A stretch of DNA of 64,000 nt from Pengzhenrongella sp031582905 (lineage in GTDB: Bacteria > Actinomycetota > Actinomycetes > Actinomycetales > Cellulomonadaceae): the NCBI RefSeq assembly GCF_031582905.1, contig NZ_CP133990.1:3534001-3598000 (forward strand). The letters run 5' to 3'. This document shows positions 35,677 through 43,117 of the stretch, in pieces (positions within the stretch are counted from its first letter, which is position 1; each line of letters starts with the position of its first letter). Under the pieces are notes generated by a model. That model saw only the letters and a list, made by a program, of their open reading frames with translations. It was not told the DNA's origin and ran no database searches. The position numbers were made by a program, and so were the translations under genes.

Positions 35677-35704
35677 CCGGCCCGCTCCGTCTGACCGGCC
35701 CGCG

Positions 35705-36633
35705 TCAGCGGCCGACGGTGCGCAGTGCCGGCAGCTCCGCGGCGACCCGCTCGAGCAGCGCCTCGGAGCCCGCGTAGATCCCCTCCGCCCGGGGCCAGTG
35801 CACGACGACGTCGGTGAAGCCGAGCGCGACGGCCCGCTCGACCCCCTCCTGGAGCACGTCCCACGACGAGAGCGAGAACACCGGCGCCCCGTCGAGGCTC
35901 AGGTGCCGCTCGATCGCGTCGGGGTCGCGGCCGGCTGCGGCGGCCTCCACCCGGAACCGCTCGACCATCACCGCGAGCCCGTCCCACCACCGGTCCTGGG
36001 CGACCGCCGGCGCGACGCCGTCGACGGCGTCGTCGGGCAGGCTCGGGCCGAAGGTGACCCACGCCTGCCCGTGGCGGGCGGCGAGCCGCATGGCGCGTGG
36101 ACCGTTGGCGGCCATGACGAACGGCACCCGGGGTCGCTGCACGCAGCCGGGGATCATCCGGGCGCCGTGCGCGGCGTAGAACTCCCCGGTGTGCTCGGTG
36201 ACCGGCTGGGTGAGCAGCGCGTCCAGCAGCTCGGTGAACTCGGCGAACCGGCGCGTGCGCTCGGCGAGGCTCGGCGGCGGGCCGAGGACGCTCGCGTCCC
36301 AGCCGGTCCCCCGGCACCCAGGCCGAGCAGCAGCCGGCCGCCGGAGATGTCGTCCAGGCCCATGACGTCCTTCGCGAACGGCACGGGGTGGCGGTAGTTG
36401 GGGCTGGCGACCCAGGTGCCGAGGCGGATCCGCTGGGTCGCGGTGGCCGCTGCGGCCAGCAGCGGGACGGTCGCGAACCACGGCTCGTCGACGAGGGTCC
36501 GCCAGGCCAGGTGGTCGTACGTCCAGGCGTGGTCGAAGCCCATCGCCTCGGCGCGCTGCCAGCGCTCGCGCGCGTGGACCCAGCGGTCCTGCGGCAGCAG
36601 CACGATCCCGAAGCGGAGCCCGTCGGTCGTCAT
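35705..36633 (-). CDS. LLM-class F420-dependent oxidoreductase (frameshift)
   Basis: Luciferase-like TIM-barrel oxidoreductase of about 310 residues, of the actinobacterial type that commonly uses coenzyme F420. Seen: WTYDHLAWR near the N-terminus, RIRLGTWVASPNYRHP, GRLLLGLGAGG, and FVMAANGPRAMRLAARHG. The substrate is unknown. The frame breaks at the C5 run 36308-36312; one more base joins GAGG to TGWDASVLGPP, the usual text. ATG 36633 is preferred because the family's first strand (LRFGIVLLPQDRW) follows it. The gene converges with galE. Confidence 0.82.
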
Positions 36634-36732
36634 GGGTGCACCGTAGGCGTCATGGGCCGCCGCGCGGAGCCGGCCCGAGCCGGCACAGGCCGCCACGGAC
36701 CGGACGGGACCGTCACCGGGGACCCGAGCTCG

Positions 36733-37086
36733 TCACGCCCACCCGAGCTCGTGCAGACGGTCGTCGTCGATGCCGAAGTGGTGGGCGATCTCGTGCACGA
36801 CGGTCACCGCGACCTCCTCGACCACCTCGTCGCGCGACTCGCACAGCGCGAGGGTCGGCAGCCGGAAGATGGTGATCCGGTCCGGCAGCGCACCGGTCGC
36901 CCAGAAGTCGCCCCGCTCGGTCAGCGGCACCCCCTCGTAAAGCCCCAGCAGCTCGGGGTCGTCCGGGGGCGGGTCGTCCTCGACCAGCACGACGACGTTG
37001 TCCATCTGCTGCGCGAGCTCCTCCGGGATCTCGTCGAGGGCGTCGCGGACGGCGTCCTCGAACTCCTCGCGCGACATGTCGACCAC
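36733..37086 (-). CDS. small zincin-like metallopeptidase family protein
   Basis: A 117-residue cytoplasmic protein of the small HExxH metallopeptidase family widespread in actinobacteria. The zinc motif is VVHEIAHHFGIDDDRLHELG at the C-terminus, with PEELAQQMDNVVVLVEDDPP in the N-terminal half. The physiological role is unknown. The start is GTG 37086, since GGAGG lies 8 bases upstream on the minus strand; ATG 37077 is a second option. The phrase ACCCGAGCTCGT occurs twice around the stop codon, a short direct repeat of no evident role. Confidence 0.85.
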   Translation of the reverse strand: MVDMSREEFEDAVRDALDEIPEELAQQMDNVVVLVEDDPPPDDPELLGLYEGVPLTERGDFWATGALPDRITIFRLPTLALCESRDEVVEEVAVTVVHEIAHHFGIDDDRLHELGWA

Positions 37087-37194
37087 GCGCCCATCCTCCC
37101 CGCGCGGCGCGGTGGGCCGTCCACCGAGCCCTGGTCCGCCGAGCGTGCGGCGACGGCGTCACCCGGGCGGCTGCAAGCGCCCGGAGCCCCGACT

Positions 37195-37223
37195 TTGGCG
37201 ATCCGGCACCTGTGCCATATGCT
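37195..37223 (+). promoter_or_regulatory. promoter of the tRNA cluster
   Basis: TTGGCG (37195-37200) and TATGCT (37218-37223) are separated by 17 bases, a good match to a primary-sigma promoter, 42 bases before tRNA-Glu. Confidence 0.65.
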
Positions 37224-37264
37224 TCTGGAGGTCTTGCGGCGCCTGTGGACGGCAAGGGCGTCAT

Positions 37265-37337
37265 GCCCCCATCGTCTAGCGGCCTAGGACCCCGCCCTTT
37301 CACGGCGGTAGCACGGGTTCGAATCCCGTTGGGGGTA
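37265..37337 (+). tRNA. tRNA-Glu (anticodon TTC)
   Basis: 73 bases. Acceptor GCCCCCA pairs with TGGGGGT (G-T at the first pair, as in other actinobacterial tRNA-Glu). Anticodon loop CCTTTCACG reads TTC. T arm ACGGGTTCGAATCCCGT. Confidence 0.96.
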
Positions 37338-37378
37338 CGGTCGTGTGTGATCGCAGTATCGGTCTTGTCTCACCACAA

Positions 37379-37452
37379 GGCCCCGTAGCGCAGTTGGTTA
37401 GCGCGCCGCCCTGTCACGGCGGAGGTCGCGGGTTCGAGTCCCGTCGGGGTCG
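37379..37452 (+). tRNA. tRNA-Asp (anticodon GTC)
   Basis: 74 bases. Acceptor GGCCCCG pairs with CGGGGTC. Anticodon loop CCTGTCACG reads GTC. T arm CGCGGGTTCGAGTCCCG. Discriminator G. Confidence 0.96.
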
Positions 37453-37460
37453 CTGACATC

Positions 37461-37482
37461 CGCCCGGCCCAACGGCCGGGCG
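37461..37482 (+). terminator. hairpin between tRNA-Asp and tRNA-Phe
   Basis: Perfect 9-bp stem (CGCCCGGCC) with a CAAC loop followed by TTGT, the most T-rich tail of any hairpin in the window. It may end the Glu-Asp transcript or mark a processing point. Confidence 0.5.
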
Positions 37483-37492
37483 TTGTCGGTTC

Positions 37493-37565
37493 GGCCATGT
37501 AGCTCAGTTGGTAGAGCGTCCGACTGAAAATCGGAAGGTCAGCGGTTCGACCCCGCTCGTGGCCA
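37493..37565 (+). tRNA. tRNA-Phe (anticodon GAA)
   Basis: 73 bases. Acceptor GGCCATG pairs with CGTGGCC. D arm GCTCAGTTGGTAGAGC. Anticodon loop CTGAAAATC reads GAA. T arm AGCGGTTCGACCCCGCT. Discriminator A. Confidence 0.96.
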
Positions 37566-37571
37566 CAGTCT

Positions 37572-37600
37572 CAGCCCCGTCCGTGCCCCGGGCGGGGCTG
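37572..37600 (+). terminator. hairpin terminator after tRNA-Phe
   Basis: 8-bp stem CAGCCCCG/CGGGGCTG with a 13-base loop, followed by TTGTCGT. Confidence 0.55.
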
Positions 37601-37716
37601 TTGTCGTCCCGGACCCGTCCGGAGGTACGGCCGCCTCGCGCGCCGCACGCGTTCCCGACACACTGGGGCCGGTTCCCGACAGACTGGGGGCCTCCGACAG
37701 GCAACGTGAGGAAGTG

Positions 37717-38145
37717 ATGGGCATGGCGCACGCATCCGAGTGGACGACTCCCGGGTCGGGCGGACGTCCGTCGATGGGCGAGCTGTTCAGCCGCCTGTCC
37801 GAGCAGTCGTCACGCCTCGTCCGGTCCGAGATCGAGCTGGCGAAGGCCGAGCTCTCCCGCAAGGCCAAGGCTGGCGCGATCGGGGCCGGCCTCCTCGCCG
37901 GCGCTGCGCTGTTCGGGTTCTTCGGGTTCGCGGTGGTCCTCACCACCATCATCCTGGCGCTGTCGCTCGTCCTCGAGCCGTGGCTCGCCGCCCTCATCGT
38001 CGCCGTCGTGCTGCTCGCCATCGCGGCCGTGCTGGCGCTGCTGGGCAAGAAGTCGCTCGACAAGGGTGTCCCGCCCAAGCCCGAGCGCACCGCCGAGAAC
38101 GTCAAGCAGGACGTCCAGGCCGTCAAGGAAGGACTGCGTTCATGA
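37717..38145 (+). CDS. holin-like (Actino_Holin/DUF1469) membrane protein
   Basis: A 142-residue membrane protein. An amphipathic, charged N-terminal part (MGELFSRLSEQSSRLVRSEIELAKAEL, shown only in outline: residues 21-47) is followed by two hydrophobic hairpin helices (about 52-82 and 88-110) and a charged tail. This is the phage-holin-family/DUF1469 layout common in actinobacterial chromosomes; despite the name it is not a phage gene here. GAGG lies 5 bases before ATG 37717; ATG 37723 is possible. It overlaps the DUF3618 gene by ATGA, a standard pairing, and the pair is thought to act at the membrane under stress. Confidence 0.8.
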   Translation: MGMAHASEWTTPGSGGRPSMGELFSRLSEQSSRLVRSEIELAKAELSRKAKAGAIGAGLLAGAALFGFFGFAVVLTTIILALSLVLEPWLAALIVAVVLLAIAAVLALLGKKSLDKGVPPKPERTAENVKQDVQAVKEGLRS

Positions 38146-38405
38146 CCGCCGAGCCGCACGACATCGAGGCCCAGATCGCCCGCAACCGGGCGGAGCTGGC
38201 CGCGACGATCGACGAGCTGACCGACCGTCTCGACCCCAAGGCGAAGGCGGACGAGCTCGTCGAGCGCGCCAAGCAGATCGTGCACGACGCGGGCAACGAC
38301 CCGGACACGCGCCCCGAGGACCGCAACCGTGCGCGCATCGTCGTCGGGGTGGGCGCCGCCGCGGCCGCCGGCCTGCTGACCGCCCTGCTCCGCAAGATCT
38401 TCTGA
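38142..38405 (+). CDS. DUF3618 protein
   Basis: An 87-residue protein. The N-terminal motif IEAQIARNRAELAATIDELT defines DUF3618, followed by a helical region (LDPKAKADELVERAKQ) and one C-terminal membrane helix (about 68-84). It is usually encoded beside a DUF1469/holin-like protein, as here with an ATGA overlap, and the two may form a membrane complex. The molecular function is unknown. Confidence 0.85.
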   Translation: MTAEPHDIEAQIARNRAELAATIDELTDRLDPKAKADELVERAKQIVHDAGNDPDTRPEDRNRARIVVGVGAAAAAGLLTALLRKIF

Positions 38406-38475
38406 CCCGGACCGGAACCAGCACCGGCACCGCCACCGCCACCGGCACTCGACCGGCCTGAGCCGACGCGACCCA

Positions 38476-38505
38476 GCCCGACGCCCTGCTCCCGGGGCGT
38501 CGGGC
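38476..38505. terminator. bidirectional hairpin terminator
   Basis: Perfect 11-bp stem GCCCGACGCCC/GGGCGTCGGGC with an 8-base loop, between the convergent DUF3618 and ogt genes. Its position argues that ogt truly ends at about 38519 rather than reading through to 38140. Confidence 0.65.
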
Positions 38506-38518
38506 CGGCGCGCGTCCG

Positions 38519-39129
38519 TCAGGGGCGTCCTGCCCCACCGGGGCGACATCCACCGCCGCGCCGTCCCCCGCGGCCGGTGCCAGGCTCCCGGCCGCTTCCG
38601 CGCCCTCGTGGGTCAGCAGCGCGCGCTTGGCGTCGAGCCCGAAGTAGTACCCGCCGAGCTGGCGACCACCGCTGCGCAGCACCCGGTGGCACGGCACGAA
38701 CGGGGCCAGCAGGTTGCGGGCGCACGCGGTGCCGGCGGCGCGGACCGCCATCGGGCTCCCCGCCGTGGCCGCGATCTCGGTGTAGGTCGCGGTCGACCCG
38801 GCGGGGATCGCGCGCATCGCGGCCCACGCACGCTGGAAGAACGGGCCACCGGGCTGGGCGACCGGCACCTCGTCGAGGGCGGCGAGGTCACCCGCGGCGT
38901 AGCGCTCGACCGCGCGGGCCACCGCCGCGAGGCGGGGGTGCGCCGCCACCTCGTCGGCCGGGACGGTCCGCACGCCGCGGCCGGCGAGAGCGTCGTCGAG
39001 CCGGGACGCGACGTCGTCGACGGGGCCGAAGCCCGCGACCCGGACGACGCCGTCCTCGGGCGTCAGGACGAAGGAGAGGTCACCGGCGGGGGCCGGGACG
39101 GTCGTGGCGAGCAGCGGGTCGACGCTCAT
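38519..39129 (-). CDS. ogt: methylated-DNA--protein-cysteine methyltransferase (3' end corrected)
   Basis: O6-alkylguanine DNA alkyltransferase of about 203 residues. The acceptor Cys lies in NLLAPFVPCHRVL, preceded by the DNA-binding helix region ATYTEIAATAGSPMAVRAAG and followed by GGYYFGLDAKRALL. It repairs O6-methylguanine by suicidal methyl transfer. As written, the frame continues to 38140 through a hairpin and over the DUF3618 gene; a one-base change in the G4 run at 38522-38525 would end it at TGA 38519-38521, the expected size. AGGAGG lies 6 bases before ATG 39129. It sits downstream of ada-alkA, the order also known from mycobacteria. Confidence 0.85.
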
Positions 39130-39142
39130 GTGGTCCTCCTGA

Positions 39143-39179
39143 GGTCACGTGGGTCACGTGGGGTCACGTGGGGTCATGG
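39143..39179. repeat. 9-bp GGTCACGTG tandem repeats between ada-alkA and ogt
   Basis: Three perfect GGTCACGTG copies (39143, 39152, 39162) and a degenerate fourth (GGTCATGG at 39172). Each holds the palindrome CACGTG. They fill most of the spacer between ada-alkA and ogt, directly upstream of the ogt ribosome binding site. A binding site or an mRNA structure is possible. Confidence 0.75.
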
Positions 39180-39202
39180 TCGGCACCGACGCGGACCGGC
39201 GG

Positions 39203-40854
39203 TCACGACGCGGGAACGATCGTCTCGTGCGCACCGGGGCGCCGCGGCGCGGCGTCCCAGGCCGGCCGTGGACCGAGCGCCGCCTGAGCCGCCCGGGGTC
39301 GGGCACGGTCGGCCCACGCGGTCCAGAGGTGCTGCGCGGCGTAGCCCCGCCAGGGGCGCCACTGCTGCGCGTGCGCCGCGGCGGCCGCGACGTCCACGGG
39401 CCCCCCGACGCCGCCCGGCAGCTCGGCCAGGGCGCGCCGCAGGACGAGGTCGCCGGCCGGGAAGACGTCTGGGTCACCGAGGGCCCGCAGCGCGACGTAG
39501 TCGGCCGTCCACGGGCCGATCCCCGGCACGGCGAGCAGGGCCGCCCGCGCGCCCGCACGGTCCGCTCCAGGGCCGAGGGCCAGCCCACCGACGACGGCGC
39601 CCGCGAGCCCCACGAGGGTCCTCGCCCTGGCCCCGGTCAGCCCGAGCGCACGGAGGCGGCCCTCTCCCGCGTCGACGATCGCCTCCGGGGTGGGGAACAG
39701 CGACAGCCCGTCAGGCCCGGGGGCGCCGAGCTCCGCCACCAGCCGACCGGTCAGCGTGCGCGCGCCGGCGGTCGACACCTGCTGGCCGAGGACGGCCCGC
39801 ACGGCGAGCTCGACGGGATCCACGGTGCCCGGGATGCGCAGACCCGGCCGCGCCGCGACCAGCGGCCCGAGCACCGGGTCGGCGCCCAGGGCCGCGTCGA
39901 CCGCGGCGGGGTCGGCGTCCAGGTCCAGCCAGCGGCGCAGCCTGGCCACCACGCCGCCGAGGTCGGCGAGCCGTGGGAGCTGCAGCCGCGCGAGCACGGC
40001 GTCCCCGGACGCGCCGGGGACCACGGTGACGACCGCGGGGCCGGCCGGTGTCGTCAGCAGGCGGGTGATCGAGGCGGCGTCGGCGCGTTCGAGCCCGGCG
40101 ACGGCACGGTGGGTGACGTGCGCGAGCCACGCGCCCGGATCGAACGGTCCGGCGTACCGCAGCCGCAGGGTGAGCGCGGCGGCGTCGACCGGCGCCCGCT
40201 CCTCCCCAGGGTCCGCCTCGTCCCGACGCGGCGTTGCTCCCGCCGGACGCGGTGGGGCACCCGCCGGACGGCGCAGGGCCGACGGCGGCGCACCGAACTC
40301 GGCGCGCATGACGTCGTTGAACTGCCGCACGCTCGCGAACCCGGCGGCGAAGGCGACGTCGGTCATCCGCAGGGGCGTCTCGTCGATCAGGAGCCGTGCG
40401 AGCTGCGCGCGGCGGGTCCGGGCGAGCTGGAGCGGTGAAGCGCCGATCTCGGTCACCAGCACGCGGTGCAGGTGCCGCTCGCTGACGTGCAGGCGGGCGG
40501 CGAGCCCGGCCACGCCGCCGTCGTCGACGGCGCCGTCGGCGATCGCCCGCAGGGCGCGGGCGGCGAGGTCACCGCGCACGTCCCAGTGGCGCGACCCCGG
40601 CAGGGCGTCCGGCCGGCACCGGCGGCAGGCCCGGAAGCCCGCCGCGACCGCGGCCGCCGCGGCGGCGTAGAAGCGGCAGCTGTCCGGACGGGGGTGCGGG
40701 CCGGGCAGGACGGTCGGCAGTAGATGCCCGTGGTGAGCACGCCGACGTACAGGCGGCCGTCGAAGCGACGGTCACGCCCGCTGATGGCGCGGAGGGCCGC
40801 GGCGTCGTCGCCCCACGGTGGCGCGGGGTGGGCCACGGTCGGAGAGGGGCTCAC
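39203..40854 (-). CDS. alkA: Ada-type regulator fused to AlkA DNA-3-methyladenine glycosylase (frameshift)
   Basis: Adaptive-response protein of about 550 residues. Order: Ada metal-binding domain (about 15-85; RFDGRLYVGVLTTGIYCRPSC, shown here only as the Cys cluster CRPSC and FRACRRC), AraC helix-turn-helix pair (about 90-180, DVAFAAGFASVRQFNDVMR), then AlkA-type glycosylase (200-545) with helix-hairpin-helix GIGPWTADYVALRALGDPD and catalytic Asp in FPAGD. It should sense methyl-phosphotriesters and activate its own operon with ogt, like Rv1317c-Rv1316c of Mycobacterium tuberculosis. The frame breaks at the G5 run 40690-40694; one more base joins PART to PRPDSCRFYA. Start GTG 40854. Confidence 0.85.
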
Positions 40855-40961
40855 GCGCCCATCCTGCGCGGCCCACGGACGCTGCGGCTAGCGGGTTCCG
40901 GACACGGCAGCACCGAGCCGCTGACGACGACGTCGGCGGTCCGCCGCGGGGGCGGAAGGGG

Positions 40962-41168
40962 TCAGTCGGTGGGGCGCTGCTTCGGGACGCCCTCGAGCAG
41001 GCTCCGCACCTCGGCCTCGTGGTAGCGCCGGTGGCCACCCAGCGTCCGCACCGCGGAGAGCTTGCCGGCCTTCGCCCAGCGCGTCACCGTCTTCGGGTCG
41101 ACGCGGAACATGCTCGCCACCTCGGACGGGGTGAGCAGGATGTCGGAATCGGCTCGCTGAGCGGACAT
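40962..41168 (-). CDS. bldC: BldC-family MerR-like DNA-binding protein
   Basis: A 68-residue helix-turn-helix protein: LLTPSEVASMFRVDPKTVTRWAKAG then RTLGGHRRYHEAEV, almost the full Streptomyces BldC sequence pattern. BldC is a small MerR-like regulator that binds direct repeats cooperatively and controls developmental or global genes. GGAGG lies 7 bases before ATG 41168. The gene is monocistronic, with ada-alkA downstream on the same strand after about 107 bases. Confidence 0.92.
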   Translation of the reverse strand: MSAQRADSDILLTPSEVASMFRVDPKTVTRWAKAGKLSAVRTLGGHRRYHEAEVRSLLEGVPKQRPTD

Positions 41169-41654
41169 GGTGCGCCTCCTTCACGGCCCCCGGCCAGTCA
41201 CCCGGCTGCCCGGGCGGCCCCCGACCGGAGGGTGTGCTCTGTTTACCGCACGTACCTGTGATCGACATGTCCGTGATCACCGATCTCACTCGGAAGAGGA
41301 CCGGTGGATAACCCCATGGACCGGTCGAAACCGGTCGCTACCGGGCACAACGTGCCCAAGCGTGGCGTTTCGGACGGTTCCGGACCCGGTTTGCGTTCGC
41401 TCACAGCGTAATGTCGCTCCGGGCAAGCATACCGCCGGCATGCGCATCCGTCGGTCCGCGGGACCGTCCGGGCGACCGTCGCCAGGGGCTGCGCGGAGCC
41501 GCCGCTGCGACCTCGGTCACGACGCCGGCGGCAAGTGGTCGGAATGCCGGAACACCATGTAGCGTTGGCGCACGAACAGACGATTTTTCGCGCACCGGGG
41601 CCGCACGTGTCAGCACGTTGCCGCCCCGGAACCACGTAAGAGGGGGTCGATGCC
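41169..41654. other. divergent intergenic region between bldC and the DUF3073 gene
   Basis: 486 bases with no convincing gene, less GC-rich than average, holding the promoters of both genes. The plus-strand ECF-like promoter is at 41541-41566. Toward bldC I see several T/A-rich spots (for example 41238-41290 with GATCGACATG and CGTGATCACCGATC) but no clear -35/-10 pair. The long leader on both sides is in keeping with regulated genes. Confidence 0.5.
41541..41566 (+). promoter_or_regulatory. candidate ECF sigma (SigR-like) promoter for the DUF3073 gene
   Basis: GGAAT at 41541-41545 and GTT at 41564-41566 are separated by 18 bases, the SigR-type spacing. Predicted transcription start about 41573, giving a leader of about 80 bases. 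TAGCGT at 41560-41565 could alternatively serve as a primary-sigma -10. Confidence 0.4.
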
Positions 41655-41860
41655 ATGGGGCGCGGCCGTCAGAAGGCTAAGCAGACGAAGGTCGCCCGGG
41701 AGCTGAAGTACTTCAGCCCCGAGACGAACTACCGGGCTCTCGAGCAGGAGCTCACGTCGCACGGCCACCGAGACGTCGTGACCGAGAGTCGTCGGTCCGC
41801 CGTCGACTCCACCGACGACGCAGACGGGGACGACTTCCCCGCTGGGTCGAGGAGCGCTGA
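41655..41860 (+). CDS. DUF3073 protein (frameshift near end)
   Basis: Short basic-to-acidic protein of about 68 residues. The N-terminus MGRGRQKAKQTKVARELKYF is the hallmark of DUF3073, conserved across actinobacteria and of unknown function. The C-terminal half is acidic. As written the frame misses its stop and runs to 42194 over purM on the other strand. Adding one C at the C4 run 41837-41840 gives DDFPRWVEER and a stop at 41858-41860, followed at once by a hairpin. This is the expected size. Confidence 0.82.
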
Positions 41861-41864
41861 CCCC

Positions 41865-41896
41865 CGGCACCGGCTCGCTCTCGCGGTCCGGTGCCG
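41865..41896 (+). terminator. hairpin terminator after the DUF3073 gene
   Basis: 9-bp stem CGGCACCGG/CCGGTGCCG with a 14-base loop, five bases after the corrected stop codon and before convergent purM. Confidence 0.5.
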
Positions 41897-41956
41897 CTGG
41901 TCCCGTCATCCTCCCCGAGGCCTCGCCTCACCGGACGACCTCCGGCGACCGACGGA

Positions 41957-43083
41957 CTACGCCGTCCGGTACGTCCCCGTCATCCGGACCGCTCCCCCGT
42001 GCACGCCCTTCGACCCACGGACGACCCCCGGGCCGGACGTGCCGTCGTCGGGCGTGACCGTGCCGAGCGGCCAGGCCGCGAGGCCGCGCCGGGCGAGGTG
42101 CGCGACGGCGTCGTCGGCGGAGCCCGGTGCGGTCACCGCGACCATGCCGACGCCGAGGTTCAGCGTGTTCTCCAGGTCGTCCCACGGCACCTGACCGAGG
42201 CGACGCACGAGGTCGAACACCGGCGGGACGGTCCAGCTGCCGCGGTCCACGGTCGCCGCGAGCCCCGCGGGCAGCACGCGCGCGACGTTCGCGGCGAGCC
42301 CTCCCCGGTGATGTGACTGAGGGCGTGAAGGCCGGTGGCGCGCTCGCGCGCGAGCGCGAGCAGGTCCGCGGCGTACACGCGGGTCGGCTCCAGGAGCTCC
42401 TCGCCCAGCGTCCGGCCGAGCTCGTCGACGTGCCGCTCGAGCCCCCACCCGGCGACCTCGAGCACGCGGCGCACGAGCGAGTAGCCGTTGGAGTGCAGGC
42501 CGGACGACGCGATGGCCAGGACGACGTCGCCCTCGCGCACCCGGTCCGGGCCGAGCAGGTCCGCTGCCTCGACGACGCCGACGGCGGCGCCGGCGACGTC
42601 GTACTCGTCCGGGCCCAGCAGACCGGGGTGCTCGGCGGTCTCCCCGCCGACCAGCGCGACCCCGGCGACCTCGCACGCCGCGGCGATGCCCCGGACGATG
42701 CCGGCGATGCGCTCGGGGACGACGCGGCCGCACGCGATGTAGTCGGTCATGACCAGCGGCGCGGCGCCGCACACGACGATGTCGTCGACGACCATGCCGA
42801 CCAGGTCGAAGCCGATGGTGTCGTGGATGTCCAGGGCCTGGGCGATCGCGACCTTGGTGCCCACACCGTCGGTGGACGACGCGAGCAGCGGCCGGTCGTA
42901 CGCCTTGAGCGCGCTCGCGTCGAACATCCCGGCGAAGCCGCCGACGCCGCCGAGCACCTCGGGTCCGTGCGTGCGCGCGACCGCTTCCTTCATGAGCTCG
43001 ACGGCGCGGTCACCTGCCGCGGTGTCGACGCCGGCCGAGGCGTAGGTCACCGCGCCGGACGGCGCGGACGGCGCCGTCTCCAC
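41957..43083 (-). CDS. purM: phosphoribosylformylglycinamidine cyclo-ligase (frameshift)
   Basis: AIR synthetase, step five of purine synthesis, about 375 residues. Seen: TYASAGVDTAAGDRAVELMK, GFAGMFDASALKAYDRPLLA, STDGVGTKVAIA, CGAAPLVMTDYIA, GGETAEHPGL, and after correction GGGLAANVARVLP. The break is at the C4 run 42303-42306; one more base restores HITGGGLAAN. Because the enzyme is normally essential for growth without purines, this break is almost surely a sequence error. Start GTG 43083 lies 34 bases after purF, in the same operon. A C-terminal tail of about 25 residues follows the usual end. Confidence 0.9.
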
Positions 43084-43117
43084 GGAGCCGCCGGGCGGGC
43101 CCCCTGCGCCGGGGCGC

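Noticed and set aside
35667..35702. 18-base tandem duplication at the galE stop as a terminator or attachment site
   Set aside because: It is a direct, not inverted, repeat with no integrase or tRNA beside it; probably a slippage product.
37717..38405. Prophage remnant suggested by a holin-family gene
   Set aside because: The DUF1469/DUF3618 pair is a common chromosomal gene pair in actinobacteria, and no other phage gene is near.
38140..38518. C-terminal extension of the Ogt protein over DUF3618
   Set aside because: It crosses a terminator hairpin, is Arg-rich low-complexity text, and exceeds the normal Ogt length; best explained by a frame error.
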